The notes under the pieces are model-generated. The model ran no database searches, was not told the origin of the DNA, and was given only the letters and a program-made list of their open reading frames with translations. The position numbers and the translations under genes are program-made. Shown piece by piece: positions 1 to 8,804 of a DNA stretch of 64,000 bases (position 1 is the stretch's first letter; every line of letters begins with the position of its first letter). The stretch spans positions 620,001 through 684,000 of the forward strand of contig NZ_NJIX01000001.1 in the NCBI RefSeq assembly GCF_002209485.1, in the 5' to 3' direction. The DNA comes from Achromobacter sp. HZ34. Lineage in GTDB: Bacteria > Pseudomonadota > Gammaproteobacteria > Burkholderiales > Burkholderiaceae_B.

Positions 1-697
1 GCATGGGCGCCTTGCCGCCCGACCACCAATCGGACTGTTTCGTCGCCTTCCCCGCCAGCCGCTGGCTTTCGTTGACCGCCGGATACCAGCCCTTGAGCCA
101 GACGCTGGCATCATGCCCCGGCGCGAAGAAGGCAAACTGCAGCGACTTCAGCCGCTCGGTGTCGGACAAGGACAGATCCGAGCTGCGATCGACGTGTTCG
201 CTCAACCCGGGCGGATAGGCCTTCGCGGCGGCGGCGACGATCACCACGCCCCGTACCAGCTCCGGATGATCCACGCTGGTCATGCGGGCCACCCAGTTGC
301 CGAAAGCATGGCCGACGATCACCACAGGCTGCCCGGCCTGGTCACGAATCACCGCCGCGACGTCATTGCCCAGGTCGTGCAGGGTGATGTCCCTCATGGG
401 CCCGGTACTTTGACCGATGCCGCGCGGCTGCGGCCGGATCACCCGGTAGCCCTGTGCCGCCAACCGCTGCGCGACATCATCGAAATCTTCCGCGCCACGC
501 CCCCTCGATGGCAGCAATACCAGCGGCGTTCCCGCGCCCTCTTCGATGACGTCGATACGGACGCCAGGCGCGGTCTGGACCAGCACGTGATGGCGCGTCG
601 CGTCGGCGGATGCAGTCGCCGCCACTGCGACGCAATCCCCCAGAAAAATCGTGGCTGCGCCCAATGCCATCGTCAAAGCGGTCAGTGCGTTTTTCAT
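1..697 (-). CDS. Exported alpha/beta hydrolase fold protein, partial (C-terminus outside window)
   Basis: The reading frame runs from an ATG at 697 to the window edge without a stop, giving about 232 residues of an incomplete protein. The first ~28 residues form a signal-peptide-like stretch (MKNALTALTMALG then hydrophobic, ending in Ala-rich sequence). The rest reads as an alpha/beta hydrolase: an oxyanion-region strand (TPLVLLPSRGRG), then a strand-elbow segment VIVGHAFGNWVAR. At the elbow the usual nucleophile motif GxSxG reads G-H-A-F-G, so alanine replaces the nucleophilic serine. It may therefore be a non-hydrolytic member or use another residue. The MCP gene lies divergently upstream. 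Substrate is unknown. The fold call is firm, the function is not. Confidence 0.75.
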   Translation of the reverse strand, partial: MKNALTALTMALGAATIFLGDCVAVAATASADATRHHVLVQTAPGVRIDVIEEGAGTPLVLLPSRGRGAEDFDDVAQRLAAQGYRVIRPQPRGIGQSTGPMRDITLHDLGNDVAAVIRDQAGQPVVIVGHAFGNWVARMTSVDHPELVRGVVIVAAAAKAYPPGLSEHVDRSSDLSLSDTERLKSLQFAFFAPGHDASVWLKGWYPAVNESQRLAGKATKQSDWWSGGKAPM

Positions 698-1149
698 GCC
701 TCTCCTCGATCTGGATGCGGGGCAAAACCGCGTATAGTGGCGCCTCGCTTCGCGGCTGATTATGCCGCGATGTCTCATATGCTGCCAGTTGAAGTCCGGA
801 GACCGGGCGCCGCCGCCGCAATCCTTCGTGGAACGCATTGTGGAGCGACGATCGCCTGTCATCGCGCTGTGTTCCACCCAACGCGGACCGCTTGTGTGGG
901 CGCCCTCTTCATCGCGGGTAGCGGCATGTATATCGCCCTGCGGGAGCGTCGCAACGGCCGCCGACGGCATACGGCAAGCTGAACGAACCGTAGGATAAGG
1001 GGTCTGAAAACGGCGCTTCGGGCTACAAGACACAAAGATTTCACCGAAAAGCGTCGAAATTTTTTGCGACAAGTCTTCACAAAGCGATTTAAATTGGGTT
1101 CAATCGCAGGCTGCGCGCTGCGGCGCCAACTCTTCGAGGACGACTTGCT
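698..1149. other. Intergenic region between divergent hydrolase and chemoreceptor genes
   Basis: This 452-bp stretch separates two divergent genes and should hold both promoters. Several short frames cross it, but none has a convincing start, ribosome binding site or protein character. The part just before the chemoreceptor (about 1020-1110) is AT-richer than its surroundings, as expected of a promoter. I could not identify a specific sigma-28 or sigma-70 site with confidence. Confidence 0.4.
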
Positions 1150-2670
1150 GTGCAAACCCCTGCCTTTTTGCTCGAAACCTCCTACCGCCGCGTCGACCGC
1201 GCCATGTTGCCACTGCTGTGGGCACTGTTGGCGGTGACGCTGTGCCTGGCGCCGCAATACGGCCGCTGGACTTCAGCCCTGGCCGTCGGCATACCGGCCG
1301 CCCTGCTGCCCTCCCTGCTGATCGTCTGGCTGCCCGCCCAGTTGATCACCCGCCTGGCGGTAGCCACGGCGCTGATGGTGTTCGCCGCCCTGCAGATCCA
1401 TCTGACCAGCGGCATGGCCGAAATGCACTTCGGTGTCTTCGTCCTGCTGTCGCTGCTGCTGGCCTACCGCGACTGGCGGCCGATCCTGTGCGCGGCCCTC
1501 GTCATCGCCCTGCACCACGTGTCTTTCACCTATCTGCAGCAATGGGGCTACGACGTCGCCTGTTTCACCGCCCCTGGCCTGGGCATCCTGGCCTTGCATG
1601 CGACCTATGTGGTGGTGCAGGCCTCGGCCCTGGGCTGGCTGGCCTGGCGCATGGAACGGGACGCGCTGACGGCTGAGGAACTGGCCCGCCTGAGCGCCCA
1701 TCTGGGCCATGAATCCGGCCGCTTCGACCTGCGTTTCGGCGGCCTGGCGATGAACAGTCCGCTGGCCGGATCCTTCAAGTCCACCATGGACGCCGTGCAC
1801 CGCACCATGCGCCACGTCAGGGACAGCGCCGTGGTGATCTCGTCGGCCTCGCGTGAACTGCAGCAGGGCTACGGCCAACTGGCGGAACGCACCGTGGCCC
1901 AGCAAGCCTCGCTGGAACGCACGGTGACCTCCATGGGCGCCCTGGCCGACAACGTGCACAACAACGCCTCCAATGCGAACAAGGCCGCCGATCTGGCGGT
2001 GGCGGCGCGGGACGTGGCCGGCACGGGCAGCCAGGCCGTGACCGAGGTCGCCGGCGTGATGGGCGAGATCCGCCAGGAAGCGCAGAAGATATCGGAGATC
2101 ACGGGCCTGATCGACAGCATCGCGTTCCAGACCAATATCCTGGCGCTGAACGCCGCGGTGGAAGCGGCGCGCGCCGGCGAAAGCGGCCGCGGCTTCGCCG
2201 TGGTCGCGTCCGAAGTGCGTGCCCTGGCCCAGCGCAGCGCGACAGCCGCCAAGGACATCCGCGGCCTGATCACTGCGTCGCTGGACAAGACCGATAACGG
2301 CGCGCGCAAGGCCAACGATGCGGCCGCCGTCATGGGCGACATCGTCAGCAGCGTGGAGCGTGTCTCCGTGATTGTCGCGGAGATCGGCGATGCCACCCAG
2401 GCGCAGCGCGGCGGCATCGAAGATGTCAACGCGGCGGTTGCCGAGATCGACGAACTGACCCGCCACAACGCCACCCTGGTCACCGCGGCCTCCGGCGCGT
2501 CGGCCACGCTGGAAGGCGAAGCCGGCACGCTGATGCAGGCGGTGGGCTTGTTCAGGCTGTACGAAGGGGCCCAGGCCGTGGGCAGCGAGCAGGATCTCTA
2601 TGACGAATACGAGGACGAGGACGACGGGGCGGACGATTACGCCGCCGCCCGCCCGCTGTTGACCGCCTGA
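1150..2670 (+). CDS. Methyl-accepting chemotaxis protein with multi-span membrane sensor and no periplasmic domain
   Basis: A 506-residue chemoreceptor starting at GTG. Residues ~20-170 carry about six hydrophobic segments with only short loops, including the [17 protein letters not shown] signature seen in receptors whose sensor lies in the membrane. There is no large periplasmic ligand domain and no obvious HAMP domain. Residues ~215-470 form the long helical signalling domain. Its conserved hairpin tip ([20 protein letters not shown], then [17 protein letters not shown]) contacts CheA and CheW. The C-terminus is strongly acidic ([14 protein letters not shown]) and lacks a CheR-tethering pentapeptide. 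It is a single gene, followed by a repeat patch and a hairpin terminator. The ligand is unknown; an energy, redox or pH-type sensor is an inference from the topology. Confidence 0.92.
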   Translation: MQTPAFLLETSYRRVDRAMLPLLWALLAVTLCLAPQYGRWTSALAVGIPAALLPSLLIVWLPAQLITRLAVATALMVFAALQIHLTSGMAEMHFGVFVLLSLLLAYRDWRPILCAALVIALHHVSFTYLQQWGYDVACFTAPGLGILALHATYVVVQASALGWLAWRMERDALTAEELARLSAHLGHESGRFDLRFGGLAMNSPLAGSFKSTMDAVHRTMRHVRDSAVVISSASRELQQGYGQLAERTVAQQASLERTVTSMGALADNVHNNASNANKAADLAVAARDVAGTGSQAVTEVAGVMGEIRQEAQKISEITGLIDSIAFQTNILALNAAVEAARAGESGRGFAVVASEVRALAQRSATAAKDIRGLITASLDKTDNGARKANDAAAVMGDIVSSVERVSVIVAEIGDATQAQRGGIEDVNAAVAEIDELTRHNATLVTAASGASATLEGEAGTLMQAVGLFRLYEGAQAVGSEQDLYDEYEDEDDGADDYAAARPLLTA

Positions 2671-2676
2671 CCTGCT

Positions 2677-2735
2677 GAAGGGTTCTTTACAGAAGGGTCC
2701 TTTACAGCAGGGTCCTTTTGCAGAGGGTCTTTACA
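2677..2735. repeat. Four imperfect ~15-bp tandem repeats downstream of the MCP gene
   Basis: Units at 2677-2691, 2692-2706, 2707-2722 and 2723-2735 follow the consensus GAAGGGTCCTTTACA with small changes and lengths of 15, 15, 16 and 13 bp. The last unit's CTTTAC (2729-2734) can pair with GTAAAG at 2746-2751. They lie just after the MCP stop codon and outside any gene. Confidence 0.75.
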
Positions 2736-2765
2736 GGACGGTCGTGTAAAGGCCTATCCTTCATC

Positions 2766-2788
2766 GGACAGCCCTTCACCGGCTGTCC
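2766..2788. terminator. Hairpin terminator between convergent MCP and FAH-family genes
   Basis: GGACAGCC (2766-2773) pairs perfectly with GGCTGTCC (2781-2788) across a 7-nt loop, followed on the + strand by TTTATT. It sits 17 bp before the stop of the convergent minus-strand gene, so it may serve both directions. Confidence 0.65.
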
Positions 2789-2804
2789 TTTATTCGACCG
2801 TCAC

Positions 2805-3728
2805 TTATTCGACGATGCTATTCGTCAACTCGCCGATGCCGTCCACCCGCGCCGTCACCACGTCGCCCACGTTCAGGCAGCGCGGCGGAATGGCGGCGTA
2901 GCCGACGCCCTTGGGCGTACCCGTCGAAATGATGTCGCCGGGCAGCAGCGTCAAGCCTGCCGACAACTGCGCGATGACGGCCTGGACGTTGAAAATCATT
3001 TCATCGGTATTGGCGGACTGGCGCAGTTCGCCATTGACCTCCAGTTCCAGCCGCTTGGCATTGGGATCGCCGAATGCCGACTTGTGCACGATCACCGGTC
3101 CCATGGGGCACGTCGTGTCCAGGCCCTTGCCCTTGAACCACTGGCCGTGGCGACGCTGCAGGTCGCGCGCGGTCACGTCGTTGACGACGGTGTAGCCGAA
3201 GACGTAGTCCAGCGCGTCGGCCTCGGAGATGTTGACGCCGCGCTTGCCGATGACGATGGCCAGTTCCACCTCGTAGTCCAGGCTGTTGGTCAGCGCGGCA
3301 TGCCGGCTGACGTCCCAGCCATGGCCGACCACCGCCGTGGACGGCTTGGTGAAGAACTCGATCGCTTCCGGGAAGGTATTGGGCGCAATGCCCTTGGCGA
3401 TATTGCCTTCGATGATGTGCTCGCGATAGTTCCTGCCCACGCAAAACACATTGCGGCGTGGCTGCAGCGGCGGCAGGAAACGGATCTGCTCCTGTTCCAC
3501 CACATGCACCGCGTTGGCGGGGTCGCGCGCCAGTTCGGCCAAGGCCTGCAGGGGCGTGTCGTCCGCGTCGATCAAGGCTTCCAGCGTCAGCGGCAGGTTC
3601 GCCGCGGGGCTGGAGGGATGGGCATGAACGGCCGCCGTGACGTTGAAGATCGTGCCGTTGTCCAGGGCGATGCCCAGTTGCGCACCTTGGCCTTGCTGGC
3701 GTTTGTCGGTAAAGGACAGGAATTTCAT
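2805..3728 (-). CDS. Fumarylacetoacetate hydrolase family protein
   Basis: A 307-residue protein with the two-part layout of this family: an N-terminal ~80-residue cap-like region and a C-terminal FAH catalytic domain. The domain shows the landmarks FCVGRNYREH (~residue 93), FTKPSTAVVGHG, the acidic metal-binding strand SLDYEVELAIVIGK, GYTVVNDVTARDLQ and GDIISTGTPKGVG. Family members cleave C-C bonds or act as hydratases, isomerases or decarboxylases on 2-oxo acid enols, using Mg2+ or Mn2+. It lies immediately downstream (9 bp) of the GntR regulator on the same strand, so the regulator probably controls it. The exact substrate cannot be read from sequence. Confidence 0.9.
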   Translation of the reverse strand: MKFLSFTDKRQQGQGAQLGIALDNGTIFNVTAAVHAHPSSPAANLPLTLEALIDADDTPLQALAELARDPANAVHVVEQEQIRFLPPLQPRRNVFCVGRNYREHIIEGNIAKGIAPNTFPEAIEFFTKPSTAVVGHGWDVSRHAALTNSLDYEVELAIVIGKRGVNISEADALDYVFGYTVVNDVTARDLQRRHGQWFKGKGLDTTCPMGPVIVHKSAFGDPNAKRLELEVNGELRQSANTDEMIFNVQAVIAQLSAGLTLLPGDIISTGTPKGVGYAAIPPRCLNVGDVVTARVDGIGELTNSIVE

Positions 3729-3737
3729 GGGGATGGC

Positions 3738-4415
3738 TCAGGATGAGAGGTGGGAAGGATCGAGGGACTGCTTGACCGCGTCGAGGATGGCGCGCACATG
3801 CGCGCGCGCCAGCCTTTCCGCGGCATCGGGATCGCGCTGGTGTATCGCTTCAATGATGGCGAGGTGATCGCTCAAGGACTGCTCGCGCCGCTGCAGGCGG
3901 GCGATGACCTGGCGCCGCGCGCTGGTCTGCCGATGTCCGAACGATTCCCAGATACGCACCAGCAGGCCGTTGCCCGACAGACGCATGATGTCTTTGTGGA
4001 AGGCGACGTTGGCCAGTGCGTAGGCCTCGTCGTCATCAGCCGCGCCCGATGGCGACAGGAACGGCGCGAAGATGGCGCGCAGCTGTTCTACATCCCGTCC
4101 TGACGCATTGAGCGCCGCCTCGCGCGTGGCCAGTCCTTCCAGATGCTCGCGGATCTGCAGCCACTCCAGGTATTCCGCGTCGGTGACCGGCATGAGCAGC
4201 GCTCCCCGGCCCGGCCGCAGATGCACCATGCCCATGCCTTCGAGCCGGATCAGCGCTTCGCGCACGGGCGTGCGGCTGACGCCCAGCTGCTCCGCCAGCG
4301 CTTCCTCGCCGATACGCACCGGTTCCTTCAGGCCTTCACGCAATGATTTCAGGTGCTCGTTGACCGCGTCGAAAACGCGCGCGCGCCCGGCATCGGGGGT
4401 TGTCTCTCTCACCAT
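3738..4415 (-). CDS. GntR-family transcriptional regulator with FCD (FadR-type) C-terminal domain
   Basis: The ATG at 4415 gives 225 residues. Residues ~10-75 form the winged helix-turn-helix (EEALAEQLGVSRTPVREALI then RLEGMGMVHLRPGRGALL). Residues ~85-215 are the all-helical FCD ligand domain with the expected Asp/His metal-site pattern (the helix with ANVAFHKDIMRLSGN and later HLAIIEAIHQRD, ARAHV). The open frame extends further upstream but that extension has no protein character. It is cotranscribed with the downstream FAH-family gene. A paired GTATAY element lies ~34 bp upstream of the start and is a likely autoregulatory operator. Confidence 0.92.
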   Translation of the reverse strand: MVRETTPDAGRARVFDAVNEHLKSLREGLKEPVRIGEEALAEQLGVSRTPVREALIRLEGMGMVHLRPGRGALLMPVTDAEYLEWLQIREHLEGLATREAALNASGRDVEQLRAIFAPFLSPSGAADDDEAYALANVAFHKDIMRLSGNGLLVRIWESFGHRQTSARRQVIARLQRREQSLSDHLAIIEAIHQRDPDAAERLARAHVRAILDAVKQSLDPSHLSS

Positions 4416-4448
4416 CGTATGTGTGCAAGAATCATTGATTTCGCACAA

Positions 4449-4466
4449 GTATATGGATTTGTATAC
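4449..4466. promoter_or_regulatory. Operator-like doublet GTATAT-N6-GTATAC upstream of the GntR gene
   Basis: GTATAT (4449-4454) and GTATAC (4461-4466) sit 12 bp apart, and the second is embedded in the 8-bp palindrome TGTATACA (4460-4467). FCD-type GntR regulators typically bind short palindromes containing GTATAC or GTnnAC cores, so this is a candidate site for the adjacent regulator. The same spacing recurs at 34021-34038. Confidence 0.5.
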
Positions 4467-4569
4467 AGAATGACAAGACTGAGCACACAGGATGCTCCAG
4501 GCGTGCCAGCCCCCACCTGCAGCATCGCAGCCTTTTGGCAAAGGCGCGCGACGGCACCCGAGCCGGTGT

Positions 4570-5517
4570 CTAAGCCAGAGATCGAGCCCGGACACGCTCC
4601 AGGCAAGCCCGGATACTCTCCGACAGGGTATCTGCCGCCAATTTGACGACGGGCGACAATGGTTTGCGGGCATCGATGGCCACGCGGATGGCTTGCGGTT
4701 CCGCGCCCTGGTCCCGCACCGGCACGAAACACAGGCTGCCATCGAGCAGTTCGGCCGCGGCGTCCAGTTCCGATGTCACCGATACGTGGCGCCCCGACTG
4801 CGCCAGCTTCTTCATCAAGGGCAGTGAATTGGTCTCGATGCGGTTCCGGTTGTCGCCGAAGAGCCAGCTGTAATGGGATTCCAGGTAACGGCGGATGAAA
4901 AGGCTCTTGCTTTGCAGCGCGACCGGGTAGCTGCAGACTTCCTGCAGGCTGACGGACGGCCGCTGCGCCAGCGGATGATCCGGCGCCACGATGCAGCCCA
5001 GCGGCAGTTCGCTTTCCCACAGCACATGCAGATGGCGGCCGGGCGACAGGTTGAACGCGGCGGCCAGGTCGGCCGTGCCATCGAGCAGCGCGGCGCTGGC
5101 CTCGTCGGTGTTGCAGATCTCGATCGACAGGGAAACATTCGGATGCTGCACCGCCAGGTCGGCCACCCATGGCGACAGGAAACTGTCGACGTGGCTGCCC
5201 ATTGCGACCAGGCGTACGTGGCCTCGGTGCACGCCCTGCAATTTCTGGATGTCCTCGGCGGCCCTGCGTTCGTCGTTGCGCCAGCGCCGCGCCATCGCAA
5301 CGATGGCATCGCCCGACGACGTCAGCCGCATGCCGCGCGGCATGCGCTCGAAAAGCGGTACGCCCAACTCTTCTTCCAGGCGCAGCAACTGGCGGTTGAT
5401 GGCCGATGCGGCCACGTTCAGTTCTCGGGCGGCCTGCTGTATCGAGCCCGAACGGGCGACCTGGTCGACGTAGCGCAGGGCGGTGGGAATCAAGGATCGC
5501 GGCATGGTCCATTCCAT
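4570..5517 (-). CDS. LysR-family transcriptional regulator
   Basis: About 315 residues from the ATG at 5517 (an alternative ATG at 5505 gives 311 and has a GGAATGGA stretch in front). The N-terminal helix-turn-helix is clear: LRYVDQVARSGSIQQAAREL then NVAASAINRQLLRLEEELGV. Residues ~95-300 form the substrate-binding-protein-like effector domain. It is divergent from the fused UraD/HIU-hydrolase gene and the ABC importer that follows, with fewer than 100 bp between, which makes that operon its most likely target. The coinducer is unknown; a purine-ureide or related compound is an inference from context. Confidence 0.9.
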   Translation of the reverse strand: MEWTMPRSLIPTALRYVDQVARSGSIQQAARELNVAASAINRQLLRLEEELGVPLFERMPRGMRLTSSGDAIVAMARRWRNDERRAAEDIQKLQGVHRGHVRLVAMGSHVDSFLSPWVADLAVQHPNVSLSIEICNTDEASAALLDGTADLAAAFNLSPGRHLHVLWESELPLGCIVAPDHPLAQRPSVSLQEVCSYPVALQSKSLFIRRYLESHYSWLFGDNRNRIETNSLPLMKKLAQSGRHVSVTSELDAAAELLDGSLCFVPVRDQGAEPQAIRVAIDARKPLSPVVKLAADTLSESIRACLERVRARSLA

Positions 5518-5610
5518 TCTAATTTTGCGTATGGATTGTTGCTTAATCGCTGATAGACGGCAATGCAACGGCTTCTTAAGATTCGCGCAATCCCCTCTCT
5601 CATCGTCGCC

Positions 5611-6495
5611 ATGCCTTCTGCCCTCACCCTCGATGCCCTGAATCATTGTTCCGAGGAGCAATTCGTCGCCTGCCTGGGCGCGGTGTTCGAGCATGCCGAC
5701 TGGGTGGCCCGCGCGGCCGCCAGCCAGCGGCCATTCGCCGACGTGGACACCCTGCACGCCGCAATGATGGCGCTCGTGCGCCGCTTGCCCGAGGCCGAAT
5801 GCCGGGATTTCCTTGCCGCCCACCCTGAGCTGGCGGGTGTCGAGGCCCGCATGGGGGTGATGGGTGCGGACTCCACCGTCGAACAGGGCAGCCTGGCGCT
5901 TGCTGCCCTTGCGCCGGCTGCCACGGCCCGTTGGGATGAACTCAACCACGCCTATCGGCACAAGTTCGACTTCCCCTTCATCCTTTGCGTGCGGCGCCAC
6001 ACGCGGGCTTCCGCCCTGCACAGTTGCGAGCGCCGCCTTGCCAATGACCGTGCCACCGAACTGGCCACGGCCCTGGACGAAATCGGCCGGATCACGCGGC
6101 TACGCCTGGCCGCCCGTATCGAGGGGCATGGCCTGGCCAACATCGCCGGACGCCTGACGACGCATGTGCTCGACACCGCCAGCGGGCGTCCGGCGCACGA
6201 TTTACGCATTCAACTGTTCGAAATGGGCGACGGCGAACGCCTGCTGGCCGACGTCCGCACGCGACGGGACGGCCGCTCCGAGCGCCCGCTGATGGATGGC
6301 AGCCCGCTACCTATCGGGCAATACGAATTGCGCTTTCATCTGGGCGACTATTTCCGCGCGAACGGCCTGACGTCGGAAGAACCCCCTTTCCTGGACGTGG
6401 TGCGGGTGGCCTTCGGCATCGCCGAGCCCGAATCGCACTATCACGTGCCCCTCACGGCCACCCCGTGGTCGTATTCCACCTACCGGGGAAGCTGA
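5611..6495 (+). CDS. Fused OHCU decarboxylase / 5-hydroxyisourate hydrolase (bifunctional allantoin synthase)
   Basis: Two enzymes of urate breakdown in one chain. Residues ~3-165 are an OHCU decarboxylase (UraD type), with [18 protein letters not shown] and [11 protein letters not shown]. Residues ~185-294 are a transthyretin-like 5-hydroxyisourate hydrolase, beginning [14 protein letters not shown] and ending in the hallmark YRGS, with the catalytic His in YHVPL. Together they would convert 5-hydroxyisourate to (S)-allantoin in the cytoplasm. I prefer the start at 5611 because the protein then begins like UraD (LTLDALN). An in-frame ATG at 5563 would add 16 residues, and neither has a strong ribosome binding site. 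The next gene's ATG follows directly after its stop codon, so it leads the ABC operon. No urate oxidase is in the window. Confidence 0.88.
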   Translation: MPSALTLDALNHCSEEQFVACLGAVFEHADWVARAAASQRPFADVDTLHAAMMALVRRLPEAECRDFLAAHPELAGVEARMGVMGADSTVEQGSLALAALAPAATARWDELNHAYRHKFDFPFILCVRRHTRASALHSCERRLANDRATELATALDEIGRITRLRLAARIEGHGLANIAGRLTTHVLDTASGRPAHDLRIQLFEMGDGERLLADVRTRRDGRSERPLMDGSPLPIGQYELRFHLGDYFRANGLTSEEPPFLDVVRVAFGIAEPESHYHVPLTATPWSYSTYRGS

Positions 6496-7644
6496 ATGGA
6501 AAAGCGTACGGGACACGCTTTGCGGCTGGAGCATATCGGCCATCGCTTCCAGAACTTCGAAGCGCTGCGGGATGTCGACCTGGAGATCCGCGCCGGCGAA
6601 CTGGTGGCCTTGCTTGGACCATCCGGTTGCGGCAAGTCGACCCTGCTGAGGATACTTTCGGGTTTCCTGCGCCAGACATCCGGCCGCGTGCTGTTCGACG
6701 GCGTGCCGGTCGACCACCTGGCCGCCGACAAGCGCGGCGTGGGCATCGTGTTCCAGAACTATGCGCTGTTCCCGCATATGACGGTCAGGCAGAACATTGC
6801 CTACGGCCTGGAGGCCCAGGGCTGGCCGCGTGCCCGCATCGGCGGCCGTGTCGACGAGATGCTCGATATGGTGCACATGCAGGCGCATGGCACGCGGTTG
6901 CCAAGACAGTTGTCGGGCGGGCAGCAACAGCGCATCGCCCTGGCGCGCTGCCTGGCCGTGGATCCCAAGATCCTGCTTCTGGACGAGCCCTTCGGCGCGC
7001 TGGACAAGAACCTGCGACTGGACATGCAGATGGAAGTGAAGCGCCTGCAGCGCGAGTACGGCATCACGACCATCCTGGTTACCCACGATCAGGAGGAAGC
7101 CCTGTCGATGGCGGATCGGATCGCGGTGATGAACCTCGGCGCCATCGAGCAGATCGCCACGCCGGCGGCGATCTACGATCAGCCGGCCACGGCTTTCGTC
7201 AACGCTTTCGTCGGTGCGACGAACCTGCTGGACGGGCGGATCGTCGAGGGTGGTCCGCAGCGCTGCGTGGTGGAACTGGCCGACGGCGTGGCCTGGCGGC
7301 TGACACCCGGCCGCGCCATCGCGTCCGGTACCGCCGTGCGCGTGTCAGTGCGTCCGGAGCATTGGCGTATCGATGCCGAAAGCGGCGATGGCTCCGAAAA
7401 GGCCCATGCACAGGCCCATGGCGATGGCGACCCCGCCGGCTTGATGGGCCACATCGACGCCGTATTGACCCTGGGACCGCAATTCGTCTACGGCGTGCGC
7501 CTGGACGGCGGCGCGTCGATCAAGGTGGCTCAGTCGCGCCCCTTGGCACAACGAGAGTCTCTTGCAGCAGGCGCGCGCGTGCGCGTGACGCCCGTCCTGC
7601 CCGATGCCTGCCAGGTTTTTCCCGTACAAGGCCAGCCGGCGTAA
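6496..7644 (+). CDS. ABC transporter ATP-binding protein, PotA/FbpC type
   Basis: A 382-residue ATPase. It shows Walker A GPSGCGKST (~residue 40), the Q-loop FQNYALFPHMTV, signature LSGGQQQRIALARCL, Walker B ILLLDEPFGALDKN and switch His VTHDQEEALSMADR. Residues ~245-382 form a TOBE-type regulatory domain with VRVSVRPEHW. The gene abuts the upstream fused UraD gene and is followed by a binding protein and two permeases, a full polyamine/opine/iron-type importer. Residues around 295-315 contain a short His/Ala/Gly-rich loop. The substrate is not readable from sequence; the operon context hints at a purine-breakdown product. Confidence 0.93.
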   Translation: MEKRTGHALRLEHIGHRFQNFEALRDVDLEIRAGELVALLGPSGCGKSTLLRILSGFLRQTSGRVLFDGVPVDHLAADKRGVGIVFQNYALFPHMTVRQNIAYGLEAQGWPRARIGGRVDEMLDMVHMQAHGTRLPRQLSGGQQQRIALARCLAVDPKILLLDEPFGALDKNLRLDMQMEVKRLQREYGITTILVTHDQEEALSMADRIAVMNLGAIEQIATPAAIYDQPATAFVNAFVGATNLLDGRIVEGGPQRCVVELADGVAWRLTPGRAIASGTAVRVSVRPEHWRIDAESGDGSEKAHAQAHGDGDPAGLMGHIDAVLTLGPQFVYGVRLDGGASIKVAQSRPLAQRESLAAGARVRVTPVLPDACQVFPVQGQPA

Positions 7645-7731
7645 GCCGCCTTTCCTGATCCGGATGTCGCCCCAAGTTTCGCCCCGAATTTCCTCCCGAG
7701 TATCGATCCCAGCCTGATCCAAGGAACCCTC

Positions 7732-8784
7732 ATGGAACTGAATCGCAACCGCCGCAGCATGCTATCCGGCGCCATGGCGCTTGGCGCCGGTGCCCTCCTT
7801 CCCGGCCGCGTGCTGGCACAAAGCCGCTCGCTGGTCGCCGCCACCTTCCCCGGCACGTGGAGCGAAGCGCATCGCGCCATCCTGGCGCCTGCCTTCAGGC
7901 AGCGCACCGGCGCCACCGTGACGCAGTCCATCCTGCTCGCGCAGGACCAGGTGGCGCGCCTGACCGCTGCCAAGGGGGGCAAGCCGCCCTTCGACGTCGC
8001 CATCTTCGACGCGCCTCAGGTGCCCGATGCCATCAAGGCCGGCATCCTGGCGCATTACCCATCCGACAAGTCCCCCAACTACGGCGATCTGCTTCCTGCA
8101 TTTCAGGACCCCTGGGGCCCGACGATCTCCATGCAGGTGATCGGCATCGGCTACAACCCCAAACGCATCAAGGTGCCGCCCACCAGCTGGGACGAGCTCT
8201 GGGATCCGAAGTACAAGGGCCGCGTGGGCCTGACCGCGCTGAACAGCCAGTTGGGCATCGCCTTCCTGGCGGAGCTGAACCGGGTGCGTGGCGGCTCCCC
8301 CGACAATTTCGATCCGGCCTTCAAGGCGCTGAAAGAACTGATGCCCAACGTGGGCGCGGTGGCCGCCGACCTGGGCGCGTTCGCCACGCTATGGCAGCAG
8401 GAACAGATCGACATCGCCCCCTATAACTTCAATTTCGTGCAAACGCTGAAAAGCAAGGACGTTCCGGTGGAACTGGCGATCCCTTCGACCGGCGCCGCGG
8501 GCTGGAAAACCAGCATGCACCTGGTGGCGGGCGCGGTGGAACCCGACCTGGCGGTGCAGTACATCGACACGCACCTGGATCCCGTCGTCCAGGCCGCCAT
8601 GCTGAAGTCGCCTTACGACGTCATTCCCACCAATCGCAAAGTGGCGTTGGCGGGACCCGTGACCCTGGCCATCGCCAAGACCCAGGACGACCTGGGCAAG
8701 ATCCGCGGTTTCGACTGGGCCGCCATCAACCCGCAGCGCAGCGAGCTGATTGCCCGCTTCAATCGCGAAATCCAGCAGCACTGA
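7732..8784 (+). CDS. Periplasmic solute-binding protein of a PotD-type ABC importer
   Basis: 350 residues. The N-terminus has a Tat-like signal (RNRRSMLSGAMALGAGAL, cleavage near VLAQS), suggesting export in a folded state. The mature part is a spermidine/putrescine-binding-protein-like fold, with VAATFPGTWSEAHRAI, the hinge segment DVAIFDAPQVPDAIKAG, IGYNPKRIKVPPTSWDELWD and WKTSMHLVAGAVEPDLAVQY. It lies 87 bp after the ATPase gene and 20 bp before the first permease, consistent with one operon. The ligand could be a polyamine, an opine or a ureide and cannot be decided here. Confidence 0.92.
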   Translation: MELNRNRRSMLSGAMALGAGALLPGRVLAQSRSLVAATFPGTWSEAHRAILAPAFRQRTGATVTQSILLAQDQVARLTAAKGGKPPFDVAIFDAPQVPDAIKAGILAHYPSDKSPNYGDLLPAFQDPWGPTISMQVIGIGYNPKRIKVPPTSWDELWDPKYKGRVGLTALNSQLGIAFLAELNRVRGGSPDNFDPAFKALKELMPNVGAVAADLGAFATLWQQEQIDIAPYNFNFVQTLKSKDVPVELAIPSTGAAGWKTSMHLVAGAVEPDLAVQYIDTHLDPVVQAAMLKSPYDVIPTNRKVALAGPVTLAIAKTQDDLGKIRGFDWAAINPQRSELIARFNREIQQH

Positions 8785-8804
8785 GGCGCACCAGGACTTC
8801 GCCC

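Noticed and set aside
113-982. Long + strand open frame (289 aa)
   Set aside because: It is the antisense shadow of the partial alpha/beta hydrolase on the minus strand; its composition is Arg/His/Gly-rich without domains.
698-1149. Sigma-28 flagellar promoter for the chemoreceptor
   Set aside because: No segment matches a TAAA-N15-GCCGATAA-like pattern closely enough to report.
1273-2466. 397-aa minus-strand open frame
   Set aside because: Antisense to the chemoreceptor signalling domain and rich in His/Gly/Gln without any recognisable motif.
2718-3746. 342-aa + strand open frame
   Set aside because: Antisense to the FAH-family gene, which has clear catalytic motifs; the frame has typical high-GC shadow composition.
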